Below are positions 1 to 8,770 of a stretch of DNA of 64,000 nt, one piece after another. Origin of the DNA: Pelomonas paludis (GTDB lineage: Bacteria > Pseudomonadota > Gammaproteobacteria > Burkholderiales > Burkholderiaceae_C); assembly GCF_039872745.1 (NCBI RefSeq), contig NZ_JBDPZD010000002.1, positions 62,001-126,000 of the forward strand. Direction: 5' to 3'. The translations under genes and the position numbers were made by a program. How positions within the stretch are numbered: position 1 is the stretch's first letter; every line of letters starts with the position of its first letter. The notes beneath the pieces were generated by a model, which did no database searches, had not been told where the DNA came from, and saw only the letters and a program-made list of their open reading frames with translations.

Positions 1-1
1 C

Positions 2-298
2 GATTTGTCAGAGTGGCGCTCCCACTGCCTGTCGGCCGCCGACGTCGAGCAGGCCGACGTGATCCTGGCGATGGAGCTTGCCCACATTGAGCGCCTGGCT
101 GCCCTGCATCCCGGCGCGCGAAGCAAGTGCCATCTGCTGGCCGCGCCGATCGCCAGCAGCGCCCCGGAGGCCGAGATTGCCGACCCCTATGGCAAGGCGC
201 CGCAGGCCTATGACCGCGCCTGCACGCGCGTGATCCAGAGCGTCGATCGCTGGCTGAAGGGGCGCTCCGCCCAACCGGCGTCAGCCACAACGCGCTGA
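2..298 (+). CDS. Low-molecular-weight protein tyrosine phosphatase, 5' end outside window
   Basis: This is the C-terminal part of a low-molecular-weight protein tyrosine phosphatase (Wzb/Etp type). The frame is open to the left edge, so the N-terminal Cys-x5-Arg loop lies outside the window. The family's general-acid Asp is visible in a DPYG motif encoded from base 182, followed by the expected terminal helix. Such phosphatases dephosphorylate the tyrosine autokinases that control polysaccharide export. A matching autokinase is encoded at 31010-31996, so this protein is the likely partner. It sits 31 bases upstream of the XrtA-type hydrolase genes and probably shares their transcript. The family call is firm; the pairing with that kinase is inferred. 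Confidence 0.85.
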   Translation, partial: DLSEWRSHCLSAADVEQADVILAMELAHIERLAALHPGARSKCHLLAAPIASSAPEAEIADPYGKAPQAYDRACTRVIQSVDRWLKGRSAQPASATTR

Positions 299-329
299 CC
301 CTCAAGTCAGACAAGTAGGATTCCGCCGA

Positions 330-1175
330 ATGGCCCCACCTCAATCCCGGACCACCACGTCCCACCCCTATTTCCTGCATGTCAACGGGCGCCGGCTGTT
401 CGCGCTCGAGATCCGGCCCGAGGGCGTGCCGGTGCGCGGACACGTCCTCTATCTGCCGCCGTACGCGGAGGAGATGAACCGTTGCCGCTGCCACGTCGTA
501 GCGACCGCGCGCCTGATGGCTCAGACGGGTTTGCGCTGCCTGCTGCTGGACCACTACGGGACCGGCGAAAGCGATGGCGACAGCACGGAGGCGGACTGGG
601 AGTTCTGGAGATCCGACGCGCTGGCTGCCGCAGCACACCTTTGCCAAGACGCCCCTGCACTGCCGCTGACCCTGTGGGGCCTGCGCACCGGCGCCCTACT
701 GGCGGCCGACGTGGCCTGCAGTGAAACCCTGCAGGTCGATCGACTGCTGCTGTGGCAAGCCGTGCCGGATGGGAAGAACTTCCTGAATCAGTACCTGCGG
801 CTGCGCATCGCCTCGCAGATGGTCCACGGCACGGAGCGAGAAACCACGGCCGGCATCATGGAGCGGCTCGACGCCGGCGAGACCATCGAGGTCGCGGGCT
901 ATCCACTGGCCAAACGCCTGGCGGATGGCCTGCGCAGCAAGCGCCTGGCCGACATGGGCGGAGCACGGGCGCGTCGCGTTGATTGGGTGGAGGTCGTGGC
1001 CCAAGAGGGTCAATCGCTGCCCTTGGGGAGCCAGCGGGCTGCGCAAGCCATTGGCGCAGGGAAAGACTTGAGCGTGACGATGGCCGTCGCGCCACAGGTC
1101 TGGCAATTGGCGGGCGAGCATCACGCCACGGACTTGGTCAACAAGACGGCCGAACTGATGGGAGCCGCGTCATGA
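330..1175 (+). CDS. Exosortase A system-associated hydrolase 2 (alpha/beta hydrolase fold)
   Basis: This 281-residue protein has an alpha/beta-hydrolase fold and matches the family known as exosortase A system-associated hydrolase 2. The DHYGTGES segment near residues 74-81 is the usual strand-turn motif. At the position of the nucleophile elbow, near residues 117-121, the sequence reads GLRTG rather than GxSxG, so there is no Ser nucleophile. That makes classical esterase chemistry doubtful. It may bind or process an acyl or sugar intermediate of the polysaccharide. The stop overlaps the start of the hydrolase 1 gene by four bases (ATGA), and an acyl carrier protein follows two genes later. 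The substrate is unknown. Confidence 0.85.
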   Translation: MAPPQSRTTTSHPYFLHVNGRRLFALEIRPEGVPVRGHVLYLPPYAEEMNRCRCHVVATARLMAQTGLRCLLLDHYGTGESDGDSTEADWEFWRSDALAAAAHLCQDAPALPLTLWGLRTGALLAADVACSETLQVDRLLLWQAVPDGKNFLNQYLRLRIASQMVHGTERETTAGIMERLDAGETIEVAGYPLAKRLADGLRSKRLADMGGARARRVDWVEVVAQEGQSLPLGSQRAAQAIGAGKDLSVTMAVAPQVWQLAGEHHATDLVNKTAELMGAAS

Positions 1176-2086
1176 CCGCTCGTGAACTGCCCATCGTCTT
1201 CCACTGCGAAGGCCATGAGCTGCTCGGGATGGTGCACATCCCCGAGAAGCCGCTGGCCCGTGGCCTGATCTTCGTTCTGGCAGGCGCCTCGCAATACCGG
1301 GCCGGCATGTGCCGCTCGCAATTGCAAATGGCCAGGGAATGGGCCGAACGCGGTGTGCCCGTCATGCGTTTTGACCACCGCGGGCTGGGCGATAGCGAAG
1401 GTGTTTTCAAAGGCTTCCGGGAACTGGAGGCGGACATCGCCGCTGCCATCGACGCCTTCGTGGGCGCCGTCCCAGGGATGGAGGAAGTCGTGCTGTTTGG
1501 CGGCTGCGATGCCGCCTCCGGCATCATGATCAACGCATGGAAGTTCCCGCGCGTGACCGGCATCGTGCTCGGCAACCCGTGGGTGCACAACGAGGTGACC
1601 GGCGACAAGGTCGCCGTCGCGCACTTTGGCCAGCGCATCCGCGAATGGGACTTCTGGCTCAAGTTCCTCAAGGGCGGCTACAACCCGCTGCCCGCCGTCG
1701 CAACACTGGGTCGCGTTGTACTTGGCAAGCTCAAGTCGGCAGTGCTGCCGTCACGCTCAGCCAGTTCGCGTCAAGCTGCCTACCAGGACAGCCCGAGCCT
1801 GCCGCCACTGCTGCGCATGCAGGAGGGACTCAAGCGGTTCAAGGGCGAAGTGCTGCTATTGATGAGCGGGCAGAGCCTGGTCAGCCGCGAGTTCGATTTG
1901 GTGGTCAGCGACGACCCCACTTGGCAGGCCGCGATGCGTGCGCCCCGGCGCTGGGATCGCCACGACCTGCCGGATGCCGACCAGGCGTTTTCAAGCATTG
2001 CGGACCGACTCCAGGTCAACAGCGCAACCCTGGCGTGGCTGTTGGAGCGGATGCCCTCCCGACAAGGCGAACAGCATGAGCGCTGA
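1172..2086 (+). CDS. Exosortase A system-associated hydrolase 1 (alpha/beta hydrolase)
   Basis: The 304-residue protein has the fold and landmarks of exosortase A system-associated hydrolase 1. FDHRGLGDSEG near residues 67-77 is the conserved turn. The nucleophile elbow reads GGCDA near residues 110-114, so Cys112 takes the place of the usual Ser, as in dienelactone hydrolases. The ATG at 1172 overlaps the previous stop; a longer in-frame reading begins at 983 but would run 193 bases into the upstream gene. The end overlaps the next glycosyltransferase by 11 bases. The linkage suggests a role in handling an acyl or thioester-linked group of the exopolysaccharide or its carrier protein, but no substrate is known. 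Confidence 0.87.
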   Translation: MTARELPIVFHCEGHELLGMVHIPEKPLARGLIFVLAGASQYRAGMCRSQLQMAREWAERGVPVMRFDHRGLGDSEGVFKGFRELEADIAAAIDAFVGAVPGMEEVVLFGGCDAASGIMINAWKFPRVTGIVLGNPWVHNEVTGDKVAVAHFGQRIREWDFWLKFLKGGYNPLPAVATLGRVVLGKLKSAVLPSRSASSRQAAYQDSPSLPPLLRMQEGLKRFKGEVLLLMSGQSLVSREFDLVVSDDPTWQAAMRAPRRWDRHDLPDADQAFSSIADRLQVNSATLAWLLERMPSRQGEQHER

Positions 2087-3095
2087 CGCGCCCTTCGTCA
2101 GCGTCGTCATCGCCACCCGCGACCGGGCCGAGTTGTTTGGCCTCGCGCTCAAGTCCGTGCTGGCGCAAAGCTGGGCAGACAAGGAAATCATCGTCGTCAA
2201 CGACGGTTCTGCGGCTGCTCAGTTGCCGGTGTACGAGAAGCACTGGGCCGAAGCAGCTGCGCAACTGGGGGAGCGCTTCCGTGTCTTTCACCTCGTTCGC
2301 AGATCAATCGGCCACGGCCCGAGCTATGCCCTGAACTTTGGCGTAGACCAGGCTGCAGGGCAGTACGTCACCTTCCTGGACGACGACGACCTCTGGGTGG
2401 ACGGGGGGCATTTGCAGCGCGCCGCAACGTGCATCGCCGCGCATGCGAGCTCGGCCCAGGCTGTCGATCTCTACACGAGCAACCAGGACGCCTTCGCTGC
2501 CGATGGCAGCCACATTGGGCGGCTGTGGCTGGGCAAGCTGGAGGCCGCTCTCTTGTCGCAGGGTCGCAAGCCAACCGCCTTGGGCTGCTTTGAAGTGCGC
2601 GTCGACGAGTTCTTGCTGGCCGACGGCTTCGCCCATCTGAACTGCCTGATGGTGCGGCGCGAGTTGTTCCAGCAGGTGGGAGGTCTGGATGAAGCCGTCC
2701 GCTGGGAGGGAGACCGCAGCCTGTTCCTGAAACTGATCGACTCGGCCGCGCTCAAATTGCACCATCCAGCCGTGATCGGTCGGCATCACGTTCCCAACCC
2801 GCAACTGAAGGCCAACGTGACCACGTCGATCTCGATGGTCGACAAGCGCTTGCAGCAGGTCATCGTGCTGGATCGCTTTCTCTTGCATGCCAAGCATGCC
2901 AGCCTGCGACGCTATGCCGTCCAGCACAAAGGCTACGCCCTCAAGCGGCTGGCGCAGGAACTTGGCCAAGCAGGCGATTGGGAGCGGGCCTCAACCTACG
3001 CATGGGAAGCGCTGGGCTTGGCGCCAGGCCTCAAATGGCTGGGCTACTGCCTCTATGGCTCGGCCCGGCGGTGGTACCGGCCAGCCGCCAACTAG
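2076..3095 (+). CDS. Glycosyltransferase family 2
   Basis: A 339-residue inverting GT-A glycosyltransferase. The N-terminus shows the nucleotide-sugar binding pattern (VSVVIATRDR, then VNDGS near residues 41-45) and a metal-binding acidic run (FLDDDDLW) about 60 residues later. There is no obvious membrane segment, so it is probably a cytoplasmic enzyme that adds one sugar to the lipid-linked EPS repeat unit. The ATG at 2076 lies inside the end of the hydrolase 1 gene; an earlier in-frame start at 1938 would add residues unlike the family, so it was not used. Donor and acceptor cannot be predicted from the sequence. Confidence 0.85.
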   Translation: MSADAPFVSVVIATRDRAELFGLALKSVLAQSWADKEIIVVNDGSAAAQLPVYEKHWAEAAAQLGERFRVFHLVRRSIGHGPSYALNFGVDQAAGQYVTFLDDDDLWVDGGHLQRAATCIAAHASSAQAVDLYTSNQDAFAADGSHIGRLWLGKLEAALLSQGRKPTALGCFEVRVDEFLLADGFAHLNCLMVRRELFQQVGGLDEAVRWEGDRSLFLKLIDSAALKLHHPAVIGRHHVPNPQLKANVTTSISMVDKRLQQVIVLDRFLLHAKHASLRRYAVQHKGYALKRLAQELGQAGDWERASTYAWEALGLAPGLKWLGYCLYGSARRWYRPAAN

Positions 3096-3177
3096 GGGAC
3101 AGCGCGGCTGGGCCTGCATGCACCAGCCTGATATGCTCAACAGCCAGCTTTGCGACAGCTTCGCCCCATGGCGGGGC

Positions 3178-3456
3178 ATGACTGGCACATCTTTAGGCAG
3201 CGTGGTGGACCACACAACAACACTACTCAACCTCCTGGATGAGGTTCTGAGCATTGAATCGAGGGGACTTCGGCTGACGAAGGACTCCCCGCTGCTTGAC
3301 GCCGTCCCAGGCTTTGACTCAATGGCCGTTGTCGCGCTGATTGAACGGATTGAAAACGAGTTCGACATCGCCTTCCTCGACACCGAGATCGACGGCAGCG
3401 TGTTCAGCTCGGTCAGCACGCTGCAGACATTCGTCGAGAAACATCTGCCCGACTGA
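3178..3456 (+). CDS. Acyl carrier protein, exosortase A system type
   Basis: A 92-residue acyl or peptidyl carrier protein. Ser48, in the motif GFDSMA, is the expected 4'-phosphopantetheine attachment site, and the helix after it (VVALIERIENEFDI) is typical. In-frame ATGs also occur at 3118 and 3133, but the extra residues do not look like a carrier domain. Carrier proteins of this kind are regular members of XrtA polysaccharide loci, usually with an acyl-CoA ligase and a PLP-dependent decarboxylase. Neither partner is in this window and they may lie to the left. With the two hydrolases upstream it suggests that an activated acyl or aminoacyl group is handled during EPS decoration. Confidence 0.85.
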   Translation: MTGTSLGSVVDHTTTLLNLLDEVLSIESRGLRLTKDSPLLDAVPGFDSMAVVALIERIENEFDIAFLDTEIDGSVFSSVSTLQTFVEKHLPD

Positions 3457-3479
3457 CCTGACGGCCCCGTGTCGCGGCC

Positions 3480-5321
3480 GTGGCGAACGGGCAAGCTGTT
3501 CAGGAATGCTCATCGGATTGCGAAGCCTCAGGCCCAGTTCGATCATGCTGGCAGCGTGAGCCGCTACATTCTCGGACCCACCCCCTCAATAGCCGGCACG
3601 CGCAGGTGTCGCCGGGCAAAGTCGGGGTTCGCTCCGACACTGTGGCATTGCCCCTCAACGCACACATTCAAGACGTGACCGAAATATTCACTGGCTCGCC
3701 ACGTCGCGCGGGCGAACTGAACGCGGCCCCCTCGCCTCAAGCGCTCTGGCAAGACCTGCTGTCGAAGCACTCGTTCACTGACGCTGCGGCGGCTGTGGAG
3801 GGCGATTTCGCGGTCGCCACGGTGCGGCCCGATGGCAGCGTCTTCATGGCCGTGGATCGGTTCGCCATTCGAAGCCTCTGCTACCGCATCGACAGCCAGG
3901 GACTGCGCGTGGCCGAGCGGGCCGACAGCTTGGCCGATGGGGCTGATCGGCTCAGCAACCAGGCCGTTTTCGAGTACCTCTACCACCACATCATCCCGTC
4001 GCCGCACACGGTGTTTGCCGGTGTCCAGCGCCTGCCGCCCGGCCACTGCGCCGAATTCCGCGACGGCAAGCTGCACATTGCCCGCTACTGGACACCGCGC
4101 TTTACCCCACGCACCCCGGATCTGGCGGACGCCAAAAAGCAGCTCAGAGGCTTGATGCGCGACGCGGTGGCCAAGCAGATGGATGGCTCCAAGCCCGCCT
4201 GCTTCCTCAGCGGCGGCACGGATAGCTCCACCGTGGCCGGCATGATGGCTGACCTGACCAGCGACGTGACGGCCTACTCCATCGGCTTCGAGGCCGATGG
4301 CTACGACGAGATGCACTACGCCCGAGTGACTGCCAAGCACTTCGGCCTGAAGCATCGGGAAATCTATTTCACGCCAGACATTCTGGTCGCCGAGATCCCC
4401 AAGGTGGCTGCGTCCTACGACCAGCCTTTTGGCAACTCGTCGGTGCTGCCGTCCTTCCACTGCGCGCGTGAGGCTCGGGCCGACGGTGTCAGCCGGATGC
4501 TCGCTGGCGACGGCGGCGATGAGCTGTTCGGCGGCAATACCCGCTACGCCACGCAACGCCTGTTTGACCATTGGCAACGGCTGCCAGGCCCGCTGCGCGA
4601 TGGCCTTCTGGGGCCACTATTCAGGCTGTCCATCATGGCCAAGCTGCCGGTGGCTCGAAAGGCAGCCAGCTATGTGCGCCAAGCATCGCAGCCCATGCCC
4701 GGCCGCATCCAGGAATACAACCTGATCAAGCGAATCGGCTACCAGGAGATCTTTCCTCCGTCATTCCTTGCTTCGGTGAGCCAGAGCGAGATTGAATCCG
4801 CGCAGAACGAGATCTGGGCCCAGGCGCAAGCGCCCGACGAGCTCGATCGGCACCTGGCCTACGACTGGCGCTACACCCTGGCCGAATGCGATTTACCCAA
4901 GGTGGTGGGTTCCACCCAGTTGGCGGGCGTCTCGGTCGGTTTTCCGATGCTGGACGACGCGCTGCTGCAGTTCTCGATGCAGTTGCCCCCGGCGTTCAAG
5001 GTCAAAGGCCAGGAATTGCGCTGGTTCTTCAAGGACGCGATGCGCGGGTTTCTGCCCGACGAGGTCATCACCAAGAAGAAGCAGGGCTTCGGGCTGCCGT
5101 TTGGCGTCTGGATGGTCGAGCATGCTGCGTTGAACGCGCTGACCCGCGATGCCTTGCAGGCGCTGGTGCCGCGCGGCTTGATCCGCGACGATTTCGTTCG
5201 CCGATTCTTTGACGAACTGCTCCCCAGCCACCCCCACTACTACGGAACCATGGCGTGGATACTGCTGATGTTGGAACACTGGCTCAGGGCGCGGGCACCC
5301 GACTGGTCAGCGGCCAAGTGA
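3480..5321 (+). CDS. Asparagine synthase-like amidotransferase lacking the N-terminal Cys
   Basis: This resembles glutamine-hydrolysing asparagine synthetase (AsnB). The synthetase half has the ATP-pyrophosphatase loop (FLSGGTDSS) and the C-terminal KKKQGFGLPFG motif. The N-terminal half keeps the later class II glutaminase features (VDRFAIRSLCY) but does not begin with Met-Cys-Gly, so no catalytic Cys2 is seen. It may use free ammonia or transfer another group. The start is uncertain: GTG 3480 has no clear ribosome site, GTGs at 3606 and 3675 are alternatives, and GTG 3556 in the next frame (VSRYILG) could be the true start if a base is missing near 3580. A second, intact family member is encoded at 19151-21082. 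Confidence 0.78.
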   Translation: MANGQAVQECSSDCEASGPVRSCWQREPLHSRTHPLNSRHAQVSPGKVGVRSDTVALPLNAHIQDVTEIFTGSPRRAGELNAAPSPQALWQDLLSKHSFTDAAAAVEGDFAVATVRPDGSVFMAVDRFAIRSLCYRIDSQGLRVAERADSLADGADRLSNQAVFEYLYHHIIPSPHTVFAGVQRLPPGHCAEFRDGKLHIARYWTPRFTPRTPDLADAKKQLRGLMRDAVAKQMDGSKPACFLSGGTDSSTVAGMMADLTSDVTAYSIGFEADGYDEMHYARVTAKHFGLKHREIYFTPDILVAEIPKVAASYDQPFGNSSVLPSFHCAREARADGVSRMLAGDGGDELFGGNTRYATQRLFDHWQRLPGPLRDGLLGPLFRLSIMAKLPVARKAASYVRQASQPMPGRIQEYNLIKRIGYQEIFPPSFLASVSQSEIESAQNEIWAQAQAPDELDRHLAYDWRYTLAECDLPKVVGSTQLAGVSVGFPMLDDALLQFSMQLPPAFKVKGQELRWFFKDAMRGFLPDEVITKKKQGFGLPFGVWMVEHAALNALTRDALQALVPRGLIRDDFVRRFFDELLPSHPHYYGTMAWILLMLEHWLRARAPDWSAAK

Positions 5322-5381
5322 TCTGAATGGTCGCAGCCCCCCTCCTCCTTTAAGAGCGCTGCCGCTCGACGACTGCTCGAC

Positions 5382-6341
5382 ATGCTCCTCGAAAAACTTC
5401 AAGCACTTCGCTCTAGGGCCAACAAGCTGCGGTTCGCTCGCACCTCGGCACGCGTGCGGCAGACCGCGCCTCTGATCTACACGCCCAGCCCTGACGTTTG
5501 GGTGGTCTCGATGGTGGGGCATGACTCGGTCGACATGTACCTGGTGGCCGTCAAGTCCTTCATGGTGTTCTTTGTCGATGCCTCCATCGAAGTCATCAAC
5601 GACGGGTCGCTGACCGCACAAGACCAGGCTGTTTTGCGCGAGCAAATCCCGGGCGTCTTCATCAGCAACTCTGCCGACGTCGATACCGGGCGCTGCCCGT
5701 CCTACAGCTCTTGGAAGCGCCTGTTCCGGATCATTGAACGGTCGCAGACCAGCTACGTTGTGCAGCTGGACTCGGATACCGTGGCGGCAGGGCCCATGGT
5801 CGAGATCGAGCGACTGGCTTCGACGAACACCGGCTTCATGATCGGCGACGGCCATTGGACAACGCCAGTATCTCCACGACACATGCAGTCCATCGCCGGC
5901 CGCTGGCACGCGACGGGCCCGCAGGCCTTCCTGGAGCGTGTCCTGGCTGATCTCGACATCTTCCCGCCCGGGCATCGCTACCTGCACGGCTGTGCCGGGT
6001 TCGCCGGCTACCCACGTGGCAGCCTGAGCCGCGAGGCGGTGGAGAAGATGTCCCTGCGCATCGAGGAGGGCATTGGCCGCGATAACTGGCACAAATGGGG
6101 CAGCGAACAAGCCATCTCCAATTGCCTGATCTCGCTGACGCCAAACGCCTGCACCCTGCCCTGGCCCAAGTACAGGAACTACATGTTCCCGGCCACGAAC
6201 GACCCTTTCACCGCGGCCTGCTTTATTCACTTCGTGGGCACGCATCGCTACCGGGACACCATCTACTCGCAGGCGGCCGAGCAGTTCTATGACTACTACA
6301 ACAGCCTGATCAGCCCGAAGCCCCGCGCTCGTGCGGACTGA
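5382..6341 (+). CDS. Putative GT-A-fold glycosyltransferase, uncharacterised
   Basis: A 319-residue protein that I do not place in a named family. A GT-A-like core is visible: a strand and EVINDGS near residues 70-76, and VVQLDSDT near residues 127-133, where DSD would bind the metal and nucleotide-sugar. There is no signal peptide or transmembrane segment. The position between an asparagine-synthase-like gene and the flippase gene suggests that it adds a sugar to the EPS repeat. The convergent gene at 7828-8664 has a similar outline (strand, FSDTD, then ARIDSDVFFF) and may be a distant relative. The activity is inferred from the DxD-like motif and context only. Confidence 0.6.
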   Translation: MLLEKLQALRSRANKLRFARTSARVRQTAPLIYTPSPDVWVVSMVGHDSVDMYLVAVKSFMVFFVDASIEVINDGSLTAQDQAVLREQIPGVFISNSADVDTGRCPSYSSWKRLFRIIERSQTSYVVQLDSDTVAAGPMVEIERLASTNTGFMIGDGHWTTPVSPRHMQSIAGRWHATGPQAFLERVLADLDIFPPGHRYLHGCAGFAGYPRGSLSREAVEKMSLRIEEGIGRDNWHKWGSEQAISNCLISLTPNACTLPWPKYRNYMFPATNDPFTAACFIHFVGTHRYRDTIYSQAAEQFYDYYNSLISPKPRARAD

Positions 6342-6356
6342 CCCGGCGCGGACACC

Positions 6357-7808
6357 GTGAGCGACAAGAACTCAGGCTCCTTCGGGGGCAGAACCGTCAG
6401 CAATGTCGCTTGGCTGGGCGGCAGCCAGTTCCTGCGCCAGGGCATCTCCATCGGTGCCTCACTGCTGATCGCACGCCTGTTGGCACCGTCCGACTACGGC
6501 GTGTTTGCCATGACGGTCTTCGTCAATGAGCTCGCTCAGTTGCTGATCAATTTCGGCATGGGGGCAGCGCTGGTGCAGCGTGAAAAGCTCGAGGAGCGCG
6601 CACTTTCCACCACGTTCTGGTTCCAAGCCGGATTGGGCGTGGTGGCCGGCTTGGCCATGGTGGCTGCTGGCCCCTGGATTGCCGACTACTTCAAGCAACC
6701 CGTGCTGCGCTGGCTGATGGTCACCTGCGCGCTGAACGTCTTTGTCTCCGCGATCTCCGTGGTGCCCAACGCACTGTTCACCCATCGCTTGGATATGCGC
6801 GAGATCGCGGTCGCCACGTTTGTTGGCAGCATCATCGGTGCCTTGGTCGCGGTGCAGATGTCCTACCTCGGTTTTGGCGTTTGGGCCTTGGCCATGCAGC
6901 CCCTCGCGGGCTCGACAGCGACGACCGCCTACCTGTTCTGGCGAGTTCGCTGGTGGCCACAGCTGATTTACGACCGCAGCGAAGTCCAGCAGCTCTTGGG
7001 CTTCTCTGGTTACCTGCTCGGCAGCAACATCCTCAGCCACATCACCAAGAACCTGCAAAGTCTGATCCTCGGACCAGCACTCGGTGTGGCCGCGTTGGGG
7101 CTGATGACCATGGCCCAAACCGTCGTCTGGTTGCCGCTCGCGCAGATCAGCCAGACCATGGTCAAGGCCACGTTCCCGGTCTTCTCGAAACTGCAGAACG
7201 ACCCGCCGAGGGCGCGAAGCGCTCTCTATCGAGCCTCCGGTGCCATCGGCCTGCTGTCATTCCCCCTGCTCGCAGGTATCGCTGCCTTGGCGAGTGATTT
7301 GATGCCGGTGGTTTTCGGTGTCCGCTGGACCGATTCAGGCCCGCTCGTCGCCGTGCTTGCCACCATGGCAATGGTCAAGAGCGCAACCACCCTCTCGGAC
7401 ACCGTGCTCATGAGCACCGGCCGTACCAGTCGCTTGATGCACATCGCGGTCGTCTCGCTTCCGGTGATGGCGGGCGCACTGTGGCTCTTCAGCAAGACCG
7501 ACATCTTCCAGGCGACCGTCGCCTACTCCGTGACGATGGTGGTCCTGCAAGTGGCCACGCAGCACTATGCATTGCGCTCCATCGGAGGCGGATGGCTTGA
7601 GTTCCTGACACCGATGTTCAAACCGCTGCTTGGCACGGCTTTGATGGTGCTGGCACTGCTGTTCACAAGCCCGCACCTGCAATCGATTGGCGGCTGGTCG
7701 CGTTTGACCCTGCTATCGCTGATGGGTGCCGCCATCTACATCGCCTGGACCTGGCTCGCCAACCGGGCGGCGCTGACCGACCTGATCGCAACCGTCAAAT
7801 CACGGTAA
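6357..7808 (+). CDS. Wzx-type polysaccharide flippase (MOP/MATE superfamily)
   Basis: A 483-residue polytopic membrane protein of the polysaccharide-transporter family. The N-terminus (SNVAWLGGSQFLRQGI, then LIARLLAPSDYGVFAM) is characteristic of Wzx/RfbX-like flippases, which move undecaprenyl-linked repeat units across the inner membrane. About a dozen hydrophobic segments are spread over the whole length. It starts at GTG 6357, 15 bases after the preceding gene, and is the last gene of the left plus-strand run; it converges with a minus-strand gene 20 bases downstream. It is the only flippase candidate seen here, so it probably serves the XrtA polysaccharide. Confidence 0.85.
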   Translation: MSDKNSGSFGGRTVSNVAWLGGSQFLRQGISIGASLLIARLLAPSDYGVFAMTVFVNELAQLLINFGMGAALVQREKLEERALSTTFWFQAGLGVVAGLAMVAAGPWIADYFKQPVLRWLMVTCALNVFVSAISVVPNALFTHRLDMREIAVATFVGSIIGALVAVQMSYLGFGVWALAMQPLAGSTATTAYLFWRVRWWPQLIYDRSEVQQLLGFSGYLLGSNILSHITKNLQSLILGPALGVAALGLMTMAQTVVWLPLAQISQTMVKATFPVFSKLQNDPPRARSALYRASGAIGLLSFPLLAGIAALASDLMPVVFGVRWTDSGPLVAVLATMAMVKSATTLSDTVLMSTGRTSRLMHIAVVSLPVMAGALWLFSKTDIFQATVAYSVTMVVLQVATQHYALRSIGGGWLEFLTPMFKPLLGTALMVLALLFTSPHLQSIGGWSRLTLLSLMGAAIYIAWTWLANRAALTDLIATVKSR

Positions 7809-7827
7809 GTGCAACCGCTGGGTTGCG

Positions 7828-8664
7828 TTAGGGCGTGCTTAAGACTGCTTTGAACGCCGCTTGCTCCGCATGAGGTAGCACACCTGCGACATAGGCATCA
7901 ATCATTCCCGCCTTGTTCTTTGACGTGAAATGCAAGCAGGAGAACTTGAATCGCGCGAGGGCGGTCAACCCTCCGGCATTGCGCAGCTCGTCGGGAAACA
8001 TCATGAAGCAGGTCATCCAGGTCTTCAACTTGACCAGCGCCGCGAAATGCATCACCGCGCGATCCTCGACGCCTATTTGAGCTTGCGCCAGGACCTGCGT
8101 GAGGTCATTGGACTCAAGGTACTTGAGCACAGCGCGCGCGGCTGAGACCCGCAGGAAGTACGCCCCTCCTTGGCAGTACTCGAAGTCGACGTAGTGGCCG
8201 TCGCCAATGAAATCGGCGCGGCTCCGCGCCATCGCGCGAAAGATGCGGTCATTGAAGAAGAACACATCCGAGTCGATGCGGGCGATGAAGTCGTCGTCTG
8301 ACAGTCCTTCACAGGCCAGGGCATAGGCGCGCCAGATCCAGCCAATTTGCTCTGCGCCCCAGCCAACGCTCTTCGGCCAGGGAATCACCTTGACCTGCAA
8401 AGGCAAGGCCATCAATGCCTCGGTCTGGGCCGCTGAGAGAGGCATGTCCGTGTCGCTGAACACGAAGACTTCCAGATGGCTGGATCGAACCGTCTGAACC
8501 AGGCTGTGCAACGCGCAATAGAGATACGGGAAATACGACTGGCAGCTGAAGTAGCACAGCCGAAAGACGGGCTTCGAATCCTTGCCAAAGGCCAGGCGGT
8601 ACTCGCGTTGCGCCATCTGCTTGGCAAGCGTTGGCAGTTGTGCAAGGGTGATCGGCAGGCGCAT
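7828..8664 (-). CDS. Putative GT-A-fold glycosyltransferase, uncharacterised
   Basis: A 278-residue protein of no family that I can name. It begins with hydrophilic sequence, then has FRLCYFSCQS, a strand ending in VFVFSDTD near residues 66-73, and ARIDSDVFFFND near residues 128-139, where the DSD resembles a GT-A metal site. Cys and aromatic residues are frequent. The ATG at 8664 is preferred to longer in-frame starts up to 8823 because the extra residues look like non-coding sequence. The SGNH acyltransferase gene lies upstream on the same strand with a gap of about 105 bases. A sugar-transfer role in the EPS locus is likely but unproven. Confidence 0.6.
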   Translation of the reverse strand: MRLPITLAQLPTLAKQMAQREYRLAFGKDSKPVFRLCYFSCQSYFPYLYCALHSLVQTVRSSHLEVFVFSDTDMPLSAAQTEALMALPLQVKVIPWPKSVGWGAEQIGWIWRAYALACEGLSDDDFIARIDSDVFFFNDRIFRAMARSRADFIGDGHYVDFEYCQGGAYFLRVSAARAVLKYLESNDLTQVLAQAQIGVEDRAVMHFAALVKLKTWMTCFMMFPDELRNAGGLTALARFKFSCLHFTSKNKAGMIDAYVAGVLPHAEQAAFKAVLSTP

Positions 8665-8770
8665 GTTTATCGTTGCCCTTGTTGATGGCGAAGTTTGCTG
8701 CGGCCACATCGTAAGCCCGCCCCAAAGGGGACCTTCCGAAAGCGCATCGGGCAGCACCGCGCTTGGTCGC

